A stretch of 64,000 nt of DNA from Pseudomonas leptonychotis (lineage in GTDB: Bacteria; Pseudomonadota; Gammaproteobacteria; Pseudomonadales; Pseudomonadaceae). A program made the position numbers and the translations under genes. The DNA lies in the NCBI RefSeq assembly GCF_004920405.1, contig NZ_RFLV01000001.1:496001-560000 (forward strand), read 5' to 3'. Positions 18,184-29,020 of the stretch are shown here, piece after piece. The notes beneath the pieces were generated by a model. It ran no database searches. It was not told the origin of the DNA and saw nothing but the letters and a program-made list of their open reading frames with translations. Every line of letters starts with the position of its first letter. Within the stretch, counting starts at the first letter, position 1.

Positions 18184-19200
18184 TTATTGCCCACCCAACT
18201 TCAAACGTGCGGTTTCACCCGAGATAAAGGGCGCAACATCGACAGAGTTCCCATTCAGGCTGACCTGTGCACCGCGGGCATAACCTAAGCGCAGCTCCAA
18301 GGGGGCTTTGCCGGCTAACTGCAGGTTATCGCCTTTGCGCTTGAGGCCGCTAAACAGAACTTTGCCATTGGCATCCGTCAACTGCGTCCAACAGTCCGCA
18401 ATAAAAGTCAGGCTGACAACCGCCTCACCCGCGCCAGCTTGCACCGGAGCGGTCTCAACAGGCGCAACGGCTAATGCGCCTGCAGCACTCGGCGTCGCCT
18501 CTAGTTGCGGCGCTACAGCCTCTGGCGTTGCCGGTACATTTTCTAGGTTATTTGAGGCTTGCGACTGCACGAGCGGCGCAGCCGTGGTTGCTGCCTCACC
18601 AGCCACAGAGCCTGGCAATACAACAGCACCCTCGGGCAACAGCGGCAACGCAGTTTCTGCATCCAGCTGAGCAGCTTCAACGGCCTGGTCTTCGGGTTCA
18701 TCCAGCGGGTGAATCTGCGTGGTGCCATCAGCGCCATCGACTTCAACATGCTCAAGACTCGTCGAAGCAAGGTCTTCAGCACGACGCTCGGCCTGCTCCT
18801 GCCACCAGAAAAAACTCAAGCCCGCCAGCGCCAGCAACATGACAAAACTGACCATACGCAAAATACGTTGCGAATAGCTTACCGGTTCCTCGATTCGCCC
18901 CAGGCTATGCACACTGCTGCCAGCTGCGTCGCTACCGGTGAATTGGTCGAATTCAAGCACCAGCCGGTTCTGGTCGACTTCCAGCAGCTTGGCGTAAGCC
19001 CGTACATAACCGCGCGCGAAAGTGTGCCCAGGTAACTTGTCGAAGGCGCCTTGTTCAACCTGACTCAAACGTTGCGGGGTCAAATTCAACTGAGCAGCAA
19101 CCTCGGCAACGGTCCAACCGCGACTTTCACGCGCCTTACGTAAAGTTTCTCCCGGATTGACACGGGGAACTGCTAGCACTTCAGATTGCGCCGCTTTCAT
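18184..19200 (-). CDS. rodZ: Cytoskeleton/cell-shape protein RodZ
   Basis: 338 residues; the second of two adjacent ATGs (19200) is chosen because GGAG then sits five bases upstream. Cytoplasmic helix-turn-helix domain at about 15-85 ([32 protein letters not shown]), a membrane segment at about 113-132 ([20 protein letters not shown]), a long proline/alanine/glutamine-rich periplasmic linker, and the C-terminal DUF4115 beta domain ([19 protein letters not shown]). RodZ bridges MreB and the elongasome. It overlaps pilW by one base, an arrangement kept in pseudomonads. Confidence 0.95.
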   Translation of the reverse strand: MKAAQSEVLAVPRVNPGETLRKARESRGWTVAEVAAQLNLTPQRLSQVEQGAFDKLPGHTFARGYVRAYAKLLEVDQNRLVLEFDQFTGSDAAGSSVHSLGRIEEPVSYSQRILRMVSFVMLLALAGLSFFWWQEQAERRAEDLASTSLEHVEVDGADGTTQIHPLDEPEDQAVEAAQLDAETALPLLPEGAVVLPGSVAGEAATTAAPLVQSQASNNLENVPATPEAVAPQLEATPSAAGALAVAPVETAPVQAGAGEAVVSLTFIADCWTQLTDANGKVLFSGLKRKGDNLQLAGKAPLELRLGYARGAQVSLNGNSVDVAPFISGETARLKLGGQ

Positions 19201-19961
19201 CATTGCTCCGACAGGTATTGCTGGTATTCCGGGGTACCCGGATAAAGTCGTTTCAACTGCAAACCGAGGCTGGCGGCATTATCACGCTCCTCGAAAATCT
19301 TGGCTAAGCGCACCCCCAACAGCAAGCTACGGGCATCGTGATCAACCGCAAGGGACATGTAGCTGTCGTAATAGCCGCGTGCAGGTACGTATTGCTTATC
19401 GTCATAGGACAGTTGTGCCATTTCGATCAGTGCGCGTGGTTGACGGCTATTTAAACGCAACGAACGCTCAAAATAGGCACGGGCCTTATCGCGCTGCTTG
19501 AGCTGTAGCGAAGTCAGCCCAAGATTTTCAAAAATACGCGATCGCTCAGGATAAAGACTGTCTTGAGACGCCTCCGTATAACGTTCCAACGCTTCCTGAT
19601 AACGCTGCTGCTCGAACAAAAAACTTCCATAGTTGTTCAGCAATCGTGCATCACCGCTGCGTTGCGATATGGCCTTGCGAAAATGCTCATCTGCCAGTTT
19701 TGGTTCCATTTCAATCTGGAACACTATCGCGAGTGCGGCGTGCGCGTCAGCATTTGAAGAGTCAAGCTCCAAAGCTTTCTTCAACGGTACCTTGGCGCGC
19801 TCGGTCGCCCCCTGCTGCAAGTAGCCAATGCCCAGCTGGGTGTAAGCATCACGTGCCTCATCGCGACCTTTACCGGTTTTCATCGGATCAACATTACCGG
19901 TCGAGACGCAACCAGCTAACAGACTGGCGGCCAACAGCAATAAAGCGGGTCGCAAGTTCAT
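19200..19961 (-). CDS. pilW: Type IV pilus biogenesis/stability lipoprotein PilW (PilF)
   Basis: 253 residues with lipobox LLAG-C18 after a short hydrophobic signal. Six TPR motifs follow, such as AYTQLGIGYLQQGATERAKV and ALAIVFQIEMEPKLADEHF. In P. aeruginosa this protein (PilF) is the outer-membrane pilotin that localises and assembles the PilQ secretin. Start and length agree with the family. It is co-transcribed with rlmN upstream and rodZ downstream, and no other pilus genes are present in the window. Confidence 0.94.
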   Translation of the reverse strand: MNLRPALLLLAASLLAGCVSTGNVDPMKTGKGRDEARDAYTQLGIGYLQQGATERAKVPLKKALELDSSNADAHAALAIVFQIEMEPKLADEHFRKAISQRSGDARLLNNYGSFLFEQQRYQEALERYTEASQDSLYPERSRIFENLGLTSLQLKQRDKARAYFERSLRLNSRQPRALIEMAQLSYDDKQYVPARGYYDSYMSLAVDHDARSLLLGVRLAKIFEERDNAASLGLQLKRLYPGTPEYQQYLSEQ

Positions 19962-19974
19962 GGGTATCCTCCCC

Positions 19975-21123
19975 TTAGGTTTGATTGGCGGCGGAACTCG
20001 GCGTTTCGGCCTCGCTACTCAATTCACGCACAGCAATATAGCGCTCACTGCGACGGGTACGGTCCATAACCTGGCCAACTAACTGGCCACAGGCCGCATC
20101 AATGTCCTCACCACGGGTAGTACGCACGGTGACATTGTGCCCTGCTTTGTGCAGCAGGTCCTGGAAGCGGCGAATCGCATTATTGCTGGGCCGCTCATAC
20201 CCCGAGTGGGGGAATGGATTAAACGGAATCAGGTTGATCTTGCAAGGCACATCTTTGAGAAGTGCGATCATTTCCTCAGCGTGCTCAACCTTATCGTTCA
20301 CATCCTTGAGCAGGGTGTACTCGATCGTCAGCACACGTTTCTCACCGAGACGTGAGACATAACGCTTACAAGCCGCCAGCAACATTTCCAGCGGGTACTT
20401 CTTGTTGATCGGTACCAGCTGGCTGCGCAACTCATCATTGGGCGCATGCAGCGACAACGCCAACGACACATCGATGACCTCGCCGAGCTTATCGATCATC
20501 GGCACCACGCCAGAGGTGGACAGTGTCACCTTGCGCTTGGAGATGCCATAGCCAAGGTCGTCCATCATGATTTTCATGGCGGATACGACATTGTCGAAAT
20601 TCAGCAGCGGCTCGCCCATGCCCATCATCACCACGTTGGTGACGGCCCGATCAATTTTCGCAGGCTGAGTGCCAAATGATTTATTGGCAATCCAGACCTG
20701 GCCAATGATCTCAGCGGCGCTAAGATCGCTGTTGAAACCTTGCTTACCGGTCGAGCAGAAACTGCAATCCAACGCACAGCCGGCCTGGGACGACACACAC
20801 AAGGTGCCGCGCGTGCCCTGGGGGATATACACGGTTTCTACGCAACTGCCTGACGCCACTCGCACAACCCACTTGCGCGTGCCATCAGTGGAAATATCTT
20901 CGCTGACCACTTCTGGGCCGCGGATTTCAGCACAGGTCTTGAGCTTTTCACGCAAGACCTTGCTGACATTACTCATGGCATCGAAATCATCGACACCAAA
21001 GTGGTGAATCCACTTCATCATCTGACCGGCGCGGAAACGTTTTTCCCCGATGTTTTCGAAGAATTGCTCCATCTCTGCCTGGGTCAGACCCAACAGATTG
21101 GTTTTACCGGTCGATGCGATCAT
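19975..21123 (-). CDS. rlmN: Dual-specificity 23S rRNA/tRNA (adenine-C2) methyltransferase RlmN
   Basis: 382 residues from the ATG at 21123, with GAGG eight bases upstream; an upstream in-frame TTG is less likely. It is a radical-SAM enzyme: the cluster motif is C116-ALD-C120-SF-C123 and the SAM-binding [10 protein letters not shown] follows. The resolving cysteine is near the C-terminus in DAACGQLVG. RlmN methylates A2503 of 23S rRNA and A37 of some tRNAs. It lies 24 bp after ndk and 13 bp before pilW. Confidence 0.97.
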   Translation of the reverse strand: MIASTGKTNLLGLTQAEMEQFFENIGEKRFRAGQMMKWIHHFGVDDFDAMSNVSKVLREKLKTCAEIRGPEVVSEDISTDGTRKWVVRVASGSCVETVYIPQGTRGTLCVSSQAGCALDCSFCSTGKQGFNSDLSAAEIIGQVWIANKSFGTQPAKIDRAVTNVVMMGMGEPLLNFDNVVSAMKIMMDDLGYGISKRKVTLSTSGVVPMIDKLGEVIDVSLALSLHAPNDELRSQLVPINKKYPLEMLLAACKRYVSRLGEKRVLTIEYTLLKDVNDKVEHAEEMIALLKDVPCKINLIPFNPFPHSGYERPSNNAIRRFQDLLHKAGHNVTVRTTRGEDIDAACGQLVGQVMDRTRRSERYIAVRELSSEAETPSSAANQT

Positions 21124-21147
21124 GGCTTCACCCTCACTCAAATTCGC

Positions 21148-21579
21148 TTAGCGAATGCGAGCGCAAACTTCGGTGGAAGCGAAGAAGTAAGCGATTTCGC
21201 GAGCAGCCGACGCTTCGGAGTCAGAACCGTGTACGGCGTTTTCGTCGATGGAAACGGCGAAATCAGCACGGATGGTGCCAGCAGCAGCGTCTTTAGGGTT
21301 GGTAGCGCCCATCAGGTCGCGGTTAGCCAGAACAGCGTTTTCGCCTTCCAGAACCTGAACGATAACTGGACCGGAAGTCATGAAAGCAACCAGATCCTTG
21401 AAGAAGCCGCGCTCGCTGTGCTCAGCGTAGAAGCCAGCCGCTTCACGGTCGGACAGCTGAACCATCTTCGAAGCAACGACGCGCAGGCCGGCTTTTTCGA
21501 AACGGCTGGTGATTTCGCCGATAACGTTTTTAGCAACAGCGTCAGGCTTGATGATGGAGAAAGTGCGTTGAACAGCCAT
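21148..21579 (-). CDS. ndk: Nucleoside diphosphate kinase
   Basis: 143 residues. The phosphohistidine is H117 in the signature NAVHGSDS, and the N-terminal [11 protein letters not shown] is classic. Ndk balances the NTP and dNTP pools. The RBS CTGGAG lies before ATG GCT. It appears to start a transcript of its own, with a promoter whose -10 lies inside the terminator hairpin of the upstream isc operon. Confidence 0.98.
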   Translation of the reverse strand: MAVQRTFSIIKPDAVAKNVIGEITSRFEKAGLRVVASKMVQLSDREAAGFYAEHSERGFFKDLVAFMTSGPVIVQVLEGENAVLANRDLMGATNPKDAAAGTIRADFAVSIDENAVHGSDSEASAAREIAYFFASTEVCARIR

Positions 21580-21615
21580 GTGAAACTCCAGGAACAGTGA
21601 TTAAAGCGAAAAATT

Positions 21616-21640
21616 AAACCCGCGAATTATACGCGGGTTT
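21616..21640 (-). terminator. Rho-independent terminator of the isc operon, overlapping an ndk promoter
   Basis: Stem AAACCCGCG/CGCGGGTTT with a 7-base loop, followed on the minus strand by AATTTTTC. It lies between the iscX stop and the ndk start. The loop contains TATAAT (21631-21626 on the minus strand), a perfect -10, with TTAGGC 18 bp upstream as a poor -35. The same few bases may thus end isc transcription and start ndk transcription. Confidence 0.65.
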
Positions 21641-21671
21641 ATAGGGATTGCCTAACAGCGCACGGACTGGC

Positions 21672-21872
21672 TCAGTCTGCTTCGTCGATCCAGGCCGCCT
21701 GAACCGCCTCCAGCACCTTCTCGCCACCGCGCGTCGGATCGTCACTGAATTCCGGCAAGGCCAGAATCCACTTGTGCAGATCGACAAAATTTACGTAGCG
21801 CGGATCCACATCTGGCTTGGATTCCGCCAACTGGATGGCGATTTCCAGTACATCAGCCCACTTAAGACTCAT
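21672..21872 (-). CDS. iscX: Fe-S cluster assembly protein IscX
   Basis: 66 residues, the normal size, with the family's acidic sequence and KWADVLEIAIQLAE, PDVDPRYVNFVDLHKWI and FSDDP. IscX binds IscS and modulates iron-dependent cysteine desulfurase activity. It is the last gene of the isc operon, 14 bp after fdx, followed by a terminator. Confidence 0.96.
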   Translation of the reverse strand: MSLKWADVLEIAIQLAESKPDVDPRYVNFVDLHKWILALPEFSDDPTRGGEKVLEAVQAAWIDEAD

Positions 21873-21886
21873 AACAACCCCTTAAA

Positions 21887-22228
21887 TCAGTGCGGCGCTT
21901 CGGCGGCATGATTGAGCGAGTACTTTGGAATTTCGACGGTCAGGTCTTCGCTGCCGACAATCGTCTGGCAGGACAAGCGCGATTGCGCTTCCAGCCCCCA
22001 CGCTTTGTCCAGCATGTCTTCTTCCAGCTCATCAGCCTCGGCCAGCGAGTCAAACCCTTCACGAATAACGCAGTGGCATGTGGTGCACGCACAAACACCG
22101 CCACAAGCGCTTTCAATCTCGATGTGATGCTCATGGGCCAGCTCGAGCACAGACGTGCCTGGCGCCGCATCGACCACCAGGCCCTCCGGACACAGTACAG
22201 CGTGGGGCAGAAAAATAACCTGCGGCAT
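21887..22228 (-). CDS. fdx: ISC-system [2Fe-2S] ferredoxin
   Basis: 113 residues with cluster ligands C42, C48, C51 and C87, plus the extra C46 typical of ISC ferredoxins. It is an electron donor for cluster assembly on IscU. It begins 2 bp after the hscA stop on the minus strand. C-terminal acidic residues and the ADELEEDMLDKAWGLE segment match the family. Confidence 0.97.
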   Translation of the reverse strand: MPQVIFLPHAVLCPEGLVVDAAPGTSVLELAHEHHIEIESACGGVCACTTCHCVIREGFDSLAEADELEEDMLDKAWGLEAQSRLSCQTIVGSEDLTVEIPKYSLNHAAEAPH

Positions 22229-22230
22229 GC

Positions 22231-24096
22231 TTATTCCCCAATCTCATTAAGACTACGGCCCGACAACGCAGCCTTGACCGTGGCATCCAGCCGACGCGCC
22301 GCAAAGGCGTCCGTCACCTGGGTCAAACGTTTGGTTTGCTGTTCAATGGCCAGGCCATCGCTGCCCGCCATCAACTCACGCAACAACTCAATTTGCGCAT
22401 CAATCGCCAGGCGCTCATCGGCGTCCAGCAGGCGCTCGCCATCGACCAGCAACGCAGCCTCTACAGCTTCAAGTAGACGCTTGGCATCTACCTGCTGCTC
22501 ACGCAGCACACGGGCCACCTTGTCATCACTGGCGTTACTGAACGAGTCCTGCAGCATTTTGGCAATTTCGCCATCGGTCAGCCCGTACGACGGCTTGACC
22601 TGAATGCTTGCTTCAACACCCGACGCCAATTCGCGCGCCGCTACACTGAGCAGGCCGTCAGCATCGACCTGGAAGGTCACGCGGATCTTCGCCGCGCCGG
22701 CCACCATCGGTGGAATACCGCGCAACTCGAAGCGCGCCAGCGAACGGCAATCGCTGATCAGCTCACGCTCACCTTGCAGCACATGAATCATCATGGCCGT
22801 CTGGCCGTCTTTATAGGTGGTGAAGTCTTGAGCGCGCGCTACAGGAATGGTGGTGTTGCGCGGGATGACCTTCTCCATCAGCCCGCCCATGGTTTCCAGG
22901 CCGAGCGACAGCGGAATCACATCGAGCAACAGCAACTCTTCACCGTCGTCACGCTTGTTACCCGCCAACGCATCAGCCTGAATCGCCGCACCGATGGCGA
23001 CCACCTGATCCGGGTCAATATCGGTCAAGGGTTCGCGGGCAAACAGTTCAGCCACTGCGTGGCGCACACGCGGCACGCGCGTGGAACCGCCGACCATGAC
23101 CACGGCTTCAACTTCATCCAGCTCAATACCTGCATCACGCACGGCGCGGCGGCACGCCTTGAGGCTGCGTGCGAGCATTGGCTCAATCAACGCATCAAAC
23201 TGCTCACGGCTCAGCTGCCCTTGCCAACCGGCATAGCTGAGCGTTGCCGTGACGTTATTGGTCAGCGCCTCTTTGGCCGCACACGCGGCTTCTAGCAGCA
23301 GACGCTGCTCGCCCGGATCGAGATCCGCCGACACGCCAGCCTGCTGAACAATCCAACCGGCAATCGCATGATCGAAGTCATCACCACCCAGCGCGCTATC
23401 GCCGCCGGTGGCCAGCACCTCGAATACACCACCCGTCAGGCGCAATACGGAAATATCGAAAGTACCGCCGCCCAGGTCATAAATAGCCACCACGCCTTCG
23501 GCATGCTGGTCGAGACCATAGGCCACTGCCGCCGCCGTTGGCTCATTAAGCAAACGCAGGACATTCAACCCGGCCAGACGCGCAGCATCTTTAGTGGCCT
23601 GGCGCTGGGAGTCGTCGAAATAGGCTGGCACGGTAATCACCGCACCCACCAGCTCGCCACCCAGGGTCGCCTCGGCACGCTGGCGCAGCACCTTGAGAAT
23701 ATCGGCCGAGACTTCCACCGGGCTTTTTGCACCCTGCACTGTCTGGATAAACGGCATATGCGACTCGCCGTCGACAAAACGGTAAGGCAGCTGCTCGCCC
23801 AACTGCTTGACGTCCGCCAGCCCGCGCCCCATCAGGCGCTTGACTGACAGCACGGTATTCAAGGGGTCGCTCGACGCGGCAGCTTTGGCGGCTTCGCCCA
23901 CCTCAACACGATCGGCGTGGTAGCGCACCGCTGACGGCAGGATGACCTGACCAGCAGCATCGGCAAGCGGCTCAGAAAGGCCGCTGCGCACAGCAGCAAC
24001 CAGCGAATTGGTGGTACCCAGATCAATCCCCACCGCCAGCCGACGCTGGTGGGGCTGGGGGCTCTGTCCGGGCTCAGCGATCTGCAGTAGGGCCAT
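22231..24096 (-). CDS. hscA: Fe-S assembly chaperone HscA (Hsp70 family)
   Basis: 621 residues. It shows Hsp70 signatures: [12 protein letters not shown] near 24, an [15 protein letters not shown] phosphate-binding segment, [13 protein letters not shown], and a substrate-binding half beginning [18 protein letters not shown]. HscA with its J-partner HscB releases the [2Fe-2S] cluster from IscU, whose LPPVK motif it binds. It sits in the isc operon between hscB and fdx with short gaps. Confidence 0.97.
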   Translation of the reverse strand: MALLQIAEPGQSPQPHQRRLAVGIDLGTTNSLVAAVRSGLSEPLADAAGQVILPSAVRYHADRVEVGEAAKAAASSDPLNTVLSVKRLMGRGLADVKQLGEQLPYRFVDGESHMPFIQTVQGAKSPVEVSADILKVLRQRAEATLGGELVGAVITVPAYFDDSQRQATKDAARLAGLNVLRLLNEPTAAAVAYGLDQHAEGVVAIYDLGGGTFDISVLRLTGGVFEVLATGGDSALGGDDFDHAIAGWIVQQAGVSADLDPGEQRLLLEAACAAKEALTNNVTATLSYAGWQGQLSREQFDALIEPMLARSLKACRRAVRDAGIELDEVEAVVMVGGSTRVPRVRHAVAELFAREPLTDIDPDQVVAIGAAIQADALAGNKRDDGEELLLLDVIPLSLGLETMGGLMEKVIPRNTTIPVARAQDFTTYKDGQTAMMIHVLQGERELISDCRSLARFELRGIPPMVAGAAKIRVTFQVDADGLLSVAARELASGVEASIQVKPSYGLTDGEIAKMLQDSFSNASDDKVARVLREQQVDAKRLLEAVEAALLVDGERLLDADERLAIDAQIELLRELMAGSDGLAIEQQTKRLTQVTDAFAARRLDATVKAALSGRSLNEIGE

Positions 24097-24148
24097 GAGT
24101 AATCAATGCTTATGAATATCAGGTAGGGCCATAACAGCCATACGAGCG

Positions 24149-24670
24149 TTAATCGTCGAGTCGCTCTTCCAACTGGCGAACCTCGTGGGAAAGCTTGTCG
24201 AGAAACTGCATGCGACGCATGAGGCGCTCGGCCTCTTCACGTCGCGACACATCATCCCAACAAACCGCAAAGCTTTCGTTCAGCTCATCCTGAGCCACTT
24301 TCAAACGCTGCTTGAATAGCGCCACGCCAGCCAGATCAGCACTCTCATGCAAATCCTCCAGCTCTTCGCGCCACTGCATTTGCTGCATCAGGAAGTCCGG
24401 GTCTTGCACGGTCACTTCCAGGGGCAGCTCCGGCCCGCTCAACGCCAACAGGTAGCGCGCGCGCTGCGGTGCATTCTTCAGTGTGCGATAGGCTTCATTG
24501 AGGCTGGCGGATTGCTCTAACGCCAAGCGTTGCTCACGCTCGGACGCATCAGCGAAGCGATCGGGATGAACGTGCCGCGCCAACTCGCGATAGCGAGTGG
24601 CCAGAACGTCAGGCTCCAGACGAAAGCTCGGCTGCAGGTCAAACAATGCAAAGTGACAAGGACTGCCCAC
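24149..24670 (-). CDS. hscB: Co-chaperone HscB
   Basis: 173 residues from a GTG at 24670, the start that gives [16 protein letters not shown]; the frame is open further upstream but runs into iscA. The N-terminal J-domain has HPD at 35-37, and the C-terminal three-helix bundle that binds IscU covers about 90-170. HscB stimulates HscA's ATPase and delivers IscU. The start lies 7 bp from the iscA stop. Confidence 0.95.
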   Translation of the reverse strand: MGSPCHFALFDLQPSFRLEPDVLATRYRELARHVHPDRFADASEREQRLALEQSASLNEAYRTLKNAPQRARYLLALSGPELPLEVTVQDPDFLMQQMQWREELEDLHESADLAGVALFKQRLKVAQDELNESFAVCWDDVSRREEAERLMRRMQFLDKLSHEVRQLEERLDD

Positions 24671-24677
24671 ACGCGCC

Positions 24678-25001
24678 TCAGATGTTGAAGCTTTCGCCGC
24701 AGCCACATTCGCCGCGCACGTTGGGGTTGTTGAACTTGAAACCTTCATTCAACCCTTCTTTAACGAAGTCCAGCTCGGTGCCATCGAGATAAACCAGACT
24801 CTTGGGATCAATGATCACCTTGACGCCGTGGCTCTCGAACACCTGATCTTCGTCGACGGTTGCATCGACAAACTCCAGCACATAGGCCAGGCCGGAACAG
24901 CCAGTGGTGCGAACAGCCAAGCGGATGCCCTCACCCTTGCCACGCCCATCAAGGGAGCGACGCACATGCTGCGCAGCCGCTTCGGTCATGCTGATAGCCA
25001 T
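24678..25001 (-). CDS. iscA: Iron-sulfur cluster assembly protein IscA
   Basis: 107 residues from the ATG at 25001, with a strong AAGGAGG seven bases upstream. The three metal/cluster cysteines are C35 (GCSG), C99 and C101 (ECGCGESF). It is an A-type carrier that passes clusters to apo-enzymes, among them [4Fe-4S] proteins such as IspG. Confidence 0.97.
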   Translation of the reverse strand: MAISMTEAAAQHVRRSLDGRGKGEGIRLAVRTTGCSGLAYVLEFVDATVDEDQVFESHGVKVIIDPKSLVYLDGTELDFVKEGLNEGFKFNNPNVRGECGCGESFNI

Positions 25002-25013
25002 CGACAAACCTCC

Positions 25014-25400
25014 TTAAAGCAAGCCTTTCTTCTGCTTGTAATCGCGTACGGCCGCCTTGATGGCGTCCTCAGCGAGTACCGAGCAGTGAATTTTCACTGG
25101 CGGCAACGCCAGCTCTTCAGCCAGCTGGGTATTTTTGATGGTTTCCGCTTCGTCCAGGGTCTTGCCCTTCATCCACTCGGTGGCGAGTGAGCTGGAGGCA
25201 ATGGCCGAGCCGCAGCCATAGGTCTTGAACTTGGCGTCTTCAATAACGCCCTGCTCGTTGACCTTGATCTGCAAACGCATCACGTCACCGCAAGCCGGAG
25301 CACCGACCATGCCGGTGCCTACGCTTGGGTCTTCCGCGTCCATCTTGCCGACGTTGCGCGGGTTCTCGTAGTGGTCAATGACCTTTTCACTGTAAGCCAT
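25014..25400 (-). CDS. iscU: Fe-S cluster scaffold protein IscU
   Basis: 128 residues. Cluster ligands C37, C63 and C106 and the regulating D39 are all present, with H105 and the HscA-recognition motif LPPVK at 99-103. It is the scaffold on which IscS sulfur and iron are assembled. It is between iscS and iscA. Confidence 0.98.
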   Translation of the reverse strand: MAYSEKVIDHYENPRNVGKMDAEDPSVGTGMVGAPACGDVMRLQIKVNEQGVIEDAKFKTYGCGSAIASSSLATEWMKGKTLDEAETIKNTQLAEELALPPVKIHCSVLAEDAIKAAVRDYKQKKGLL

Positions 25401-25447
25401 GCTGGTATTCCTTCCTCATCAGAGAGTCGCTCTTGCTCGGCGACTAC

Positions 25448-26662
25448 TTAGTGCGCCGCCCACTCAATCTTGGAGATGTCGACACCGTCTTTGTACATAT
25501 CCCAAAGCGGCGACAATTCGCGCAGCTTGGTAACCGCCTCGCAAACCTTCTGCGCGGCGTAATCGACTTCTTCATCAGTGGTGAAGCGGCCGAAGGTAAA
25601 GCGAATGGAGCTATGCGCCAGCTCGTCATTGCGGCCCAGGGCACGCAACACGTAGGACGGCTCCAGCGACGCCGAGGTACAGGCCGAGCCGGACGAAACG
25701 GCCAAGTCTTTGAGCGCCATAATCAGCGACTCGCCTTCGACATAGTTGAAGCTCAGGTTGAGGTTGTGCGGCACACGGGCAACCATGCTGCCGTTGATGT
25801 ACAGCTCTTCCAAGCCATCAACCTGCTTAAAGAAGCGATCACGCAACGCTAGAATGCGCTGGTTTTCCTGGGCCATCTCTTCTTTGGCAATACGGAACGC
25901 CTCACCCATGCCAACGCACTGGTGAGTGGCCAGGGTACCGGAACGCATACCACGCTCGTGGCCGCCACCGTGGGTCTGGGCTTCCAGACGCACACGCGGC
26001 TTGCGGCGTACAAACAGCGCGCCGACGCCCTTAGGGCCGTAAGTTTTGTGCGCCGAGAAGGACATCAGGTCAACTTTCAGCGCATCGAGATCAATCGCAA
26101 CCTTGCCAGTCGACTGCGCCGCATCAACATGCAGAAACACGCCGCGCGAACGGGTCAGCTCGCCAATGGCAGCGATATCGTTGATGGTGCCGATTTCGTT
26201 GTTCACGTGCATGACTGACACCAAGATAGTGTCTTCACGCAGCACCGCCTCAATCATGGCCGGCGTAATCAAGCCGTCTTCACCGGGCTCAATATACGTC
26301 ACCTCAAAGCCTTCGCGCTCAAGCTGACGCATGGTATCGAGTACCGCTTTGTGCTCGATCTTCGATGTAATCAGATGCTTGCCTTTACTTTTGTAAAAGT
26401 CGGCAATGCCTTTGATGGCGAGGTTGTTCGATTCGGTAGCGCCAGAGGTCCAGACGATTTCACGCGGATCGGCATTAACCAGCTCAGCCACCTGACGGCG
26501 ACTATTCTCCACCGCCTCTTCAGCCTTCCAGCCAAATACATGGGAGCGCGAGGCCGGGTTGCCGAAATTGCCGTCAACCAACAGGCATTCGCTCATTTTT
26601 TGCGCAACACGCGGATCTACCGGCGTGGTGGCGGAATAATCGAGGTAAATCGGCAACTTCAT
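25448..26662 (-). CDS. iscS: Cysteine desulfurase IscS
   Basis: 404 residues from the ATG at 26662, with AGGAG seven bases upstream. The PLP lysine is K206 in [10 protein letters not shown], and the persulfide-forming cysteine is C328 in SSGSACTS on the mobile loop. It provides sulfur for Fe-S clusters and tRNA thiolation. It is the second gene of the isc operon, 48 bp after iscR. Confidence 0.98.
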   Translation of the reverse strand: MKLPIYLDYSATTPVDPRVAQKMSECLLVDGNFGNPASRSHVFGWKAEEAVENSRRQVAELVNADPREIVWTSGATESNNLAIKGIADFYKSKGKHLITSKIEHKAVLDTMRQLEREGFEVTYIEPGEDGLITPAMIEAVLREDTILVSVMHVNNEIGTINDIAAIGELTRSRGVFLHVDAAQSTGKVAIDLDALKVDLMSFSAHKTYGPKGVGALFVRRKPRVRLEAQTHGGGHERGMRSGTLATHQCVGMGEAFRIAKEEMAQENQRILALRDRFFKQVDGLEELYINGSMVARVPHNLNLSFNYVEGESLIMALKDLAVSSGSACTSASLEPSYVLRALGRNDELAHSSIRFTFGRFTTDEEVDYAAQKVCEAVTKLRELSPLWDMYKDGVDISKIEWAAH

Positions 26663-26710
26663 CAATTCTCTCCTAATCAGGTATCAGACCAGCTAGCCAG
26701 CGCCTTGCGC

Positions 26711-27202
26711 TCAATCGACGGCGGACGTTTCGATTTTATCTAAGAACGGCGTCCTGCCATTGCAACGACGCTGATCCTGGCGCTGGGCAACTTCCTGCAC
26801 TTCACGGCGGGTCACCAAGTCAGCAAGACTGATGCCACTAAGGAATTCGTGTATCTGCTGGCTAAGGTCACACCACAGATGGTGGGTCAGACAAGTATCG
26901 CCCGCATGGCAATCGCCCTGCCCTTGGCAGCGCGTTGCATCGACTGACTCGTTGACCGCATCGATCACCTCAGCCACTTGGATGCCTTGCATGTCACGCG
27001 ACAACTGATAACCACCGCCAGGCCCACGCACACTGGAAACCAGATTGCCGCGCCGTAACTTGGCAAACAGCTGCTCCAGATAGGACAGGGAAATACCCTG
27101 ACGCTCGGAAATATCAGCCAGAGACACCGGGCCACGCTGAGCGTGCAGCGCCAAATCCAGCATGGCAGTGACGGCGTAACGGCCTTTAGTGGTGAGTCGC
27201 AT
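26711..27202 (-). CDS. iscR: Fe-S-responsive repressor IscR
   Basis: 163 residues of the Rrf2 family. The winged helix is at about 1-65, and the [2Fe-2S] ligands C92, C98, C104 and H107 are all present. Holo-IscR represses the isc operon at type 1 sites and apo-IscR acts at type 2 sites. A type 1-like box lies over the -35 of its promoter, so autoregulation is likely. Confidence 0.98.
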   Translation of the reverse strand: MRLTTKGRYAVTAMLDLALHAQRGPVSLADISERQGISLSYLEQLFAKLRRGNLVSSVRGPGGGYQLSRDMQGIQVAEVIDAVNESVDATRCQGQGDCHAGDTCLTHHLWCDLSQQIHEFLSGISLADLVTRREVQEVAQRQDQRRCNGRTPFLDKIETSAVD

Positions 27203-27234
27203 AAGGGATTACCGCGTAGTCGCAATATGCCGCG

Positions 27235-27263
27235 AGTATGCAATTCCCGAGCATTTAAGTCAA
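27235..27263 (-). promoter_or_regulatory. iscR operon promoter
   Basis: On the minus strand, TTGACT at 27263-27258, a 17-bp spacer, and CATACT at 27240-27235, 33 bp ahead of the iscR start. The -35 is contained in the IscR box at 27243-27267. Confidence 0.7.
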
Positions 27264-27267
27264 CTAT
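27243..27267 (-). promoter_or_regulatory. IscR type 1 binding site
   Basis: The 25 bases on the minus strand match the E. coli type 1 consensus (ATASYYGACTRWWWYAGTCRRSTAT) at 21 positions by hand alignment. A second, weaker half-conserved copy with CCCGACTAAA lies just upstream at about 27266-27291, giving a likely tandem operator. The match is seen; binding is inferred. Confidence 0.68.
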
Positions 27268-27333
27268 AAGACCTAGCGCTTTAGTCGGGATTAGCCAAAA
27301 CGGAGGGCGCGAAGCATAGCAAACTAGCCGCCT

Positions 27334-28113
27334 TTAGGCAGCCGGCTTGTCACTCTGCTCTTTACAGACACCCACAAAATCCTCATCGCGCAGCTGTGGC
27401 AAATCTTTGGCGCAGTAGTCGCTGCCCAGCGACTTCAAAGCGCCACACATACCTTCAAGACGAGCATCCACGGCTTGCAGGTGATCGAGCAGCTGACCAA
27501 TGGCTCGCGCCACCGGATCTGGCATGTCTTGCCCGACGCCATAGGCATCGAAGCCAATTTTTTCGGCAATCGCCTGACGCTTGGCCTCCTGCTCCCCATC
27601 AGGCTTGGCAATAATCCGCCCCGGAATACCAACAGCCGTCGCACCCGCAGGGACCGCCTTAGTGACCACGGCGTTCGAGCCAATTTTTGCACCCGCGCCC
27701 ACCGTGAAAGGCCCCAGAACCTTAGCCCCAGCACCCACGACCACACCATCCTCAAGGGTTGGATGGCGCTTACCCTTGTTCCAGCTGGTGCCCCCCAGCG
27801 TTACCCCCTGGTACAGCGTGACGTCATTACCAATCTCTGCTGTTTCACCAATCACAATGCCCATGCCGTGATCGATAAAGAATCGACGCCCTACTTTGGC
27901 GCCCGGATGAATCTCAATGCCCGTCATCCAACGACCAAAATTAGACACTACGCGCGCCAGCCACTTCCAGCCGGCACCCCACAACGCATGCGCAAGCCGG
28001 TGTAGCCAGACCGCATGCAGACCTGGGTAGCACGTGACCACTTCGAGGGTATTGCGCGCCGCGGGGTCGCGATGAAATACGCTTTGGATATCCTCTCGCA
28101 TGCGCTCAAACAT
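27334..28113 (-). CDS. cysE: Serine O-acetyltransferase
   Basis: 259 residues from the ATG at 28113 ([19 protein letters not shown]), with AGGAG seven bases upstream. An N-terminal helical SATase domain is followed by a left-handed beta-helix of hexapeptide repeats ([50 protein letters not shown]). It makes O-acetylserine for cysteine synthesis. Its position next to the isc genes fits, since IscS uses cysteine. The C-terminus is longer than in E. coli. It overlaps trmJ by 8 bp. Confidence 0.95.
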   Translation of the reverse strand: MFERMREDIQSVFHRDPAARNTLEVVTCYPGLHAVWLHRLAHALWGAGWKWLARVVSNFGRWMTGIEIHPGAKVGRRFFIDHGMGIVIGETAEIGNDVTLYQGVTLGGTSWNKGKRHPTLEDGVVVGAGAKVLGPFTVGAGAKIGSNAVVTKAVPAGATAVGIPGRIIAKPDGEQEAKRQAIAEKIGFDAYGVGQDMPDPVARAIGQLLDHLQAVDARLEGMCGALKSLGSDYCAKDLPQLRDEDFVGVCKEQSDKPAA

Positions 28114-28885
28114 CTGCTTTCTCCTGCCTAAGGTGCTCGCCACGCGCCGCCTTGATGGTTTCCGTCAAGATACCGCGCAAGATATTCATTTCCAGATTGT
28201 TCACTGCGCTGCGCCCGTACAAACGACGCAAGCGACTCATCAAATGCCGCGGCTTGTCCGGATCAAGAAATCTGATCTCAACCAAGGCCTGCTCAAGATG
28301 ACGATAAAACGACTCCAGCTCGTCCGCTGTCACTGGCTCTTCATCCTGCTCCACAACCGGCACCGGTTTAGCCGGCTGCTCTTGCGCCGCCAACCACGCC
28401 ATACGCACTTCATAAGCCAGCACTTGGACAGCTGCTGCCAAATTCAATGAGCTGAACGCCGGATCAGAGGGAATATGCACATGGAAATGGCAACGTTGCA
28501 GTTCATCATTGGTCAGGCCGGCATACTCACGACCAAACACCAAAGCAACCTGCGCGCCTTGCTGTGCCTGCTCACACGCCGCGACACCACACTCGCGTGG
28601 CTCGAGCATCGGCCAAGGGATATGGCGATCGCGCGCGCTGGTACCCAATACAAGACGGCAACCGATCAACGCCTCCTCAAGCGTACCAACCACCTGCGCC
28701 GCTTGCAGAATATCGCTGGCCCCAGACGCCCTGGCATCCGCATCGGCGCTTGGAAAATCCTGCGGATCGACCAGCACCAGCTGCGCCAACCCCATGTTTT
28801 TCATAGCCCGTGCCGCCCCCCCTATATTGCCAGGATGACTGGTACCGACTAAAACAACGCGAATATTTTCCAGCAACGCAAACAC
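28106..28885 (-). CDS. trmJ: tRNA (cytidine/uridine-2'-O-)-methyltransferase TrmJ
   Basis: 259 residues from a GTG at 28885; a TTG three codons later would match relatives equally well and the SD is weak. It is a SPOUT enzyme: [23 protein letters not shown] at the start, then [14 protein letters not shown] and the knot-forming [22 protein letters not shown]. The C-terminal ~85 residues are the TrmJ-specific extension. It methylates ribose at position 32 of certain tRNAs. It is divergent from suhB. Confidence 0.93.
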   Translation of the reverse strand: MFALLENIRVVLVGTSHPGNIGGAARAMKNMGLAQLVLVDPQDFPSADADARASGASDILQAAQVVGTLEEALIGCRLVLGTSARDRHIPWPMLEPRECGVAACEQAQQGAQVALVFGREYAGLTNDELQRCHFHVHIPSDPAFSSLNLAAAVQVLAYEVRMAWLAAQEQPAKPVPVVEQDEEPVTADELESFYRHLEQALVEIRFLDPDKPRHLMSRLRRLYGRSAVNNLEMNILRGILTETIKAARGEHLRQEKADV

Positions 28886-28958
28886 TCACAGACAAGGCTC
28901 AGAGGAGCAAATCTTACAGAAGCCACCCAGCTTACGCCACGCAAGGCGCAGGTTACGC

Positions 28959-28986
28959 TTCAACCGCCTGGGTTTTCTGCTAGAAT
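28959..28986 (+). promoter_or_regulatory. Candidate sigma-70 promoter of suhB
   Basis: TTCAAC at 28959-28964, a 16-bp spacer, and TAGAAT at 28981-28986, 35 bp before the suhB ATG. The -10 is good and the -35 moderate. Confidence 0.5.
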
Positions 28987-29020
28987 GGCCGGCTTTCTTT
29001 AACGACCCAGGTGAACATCC

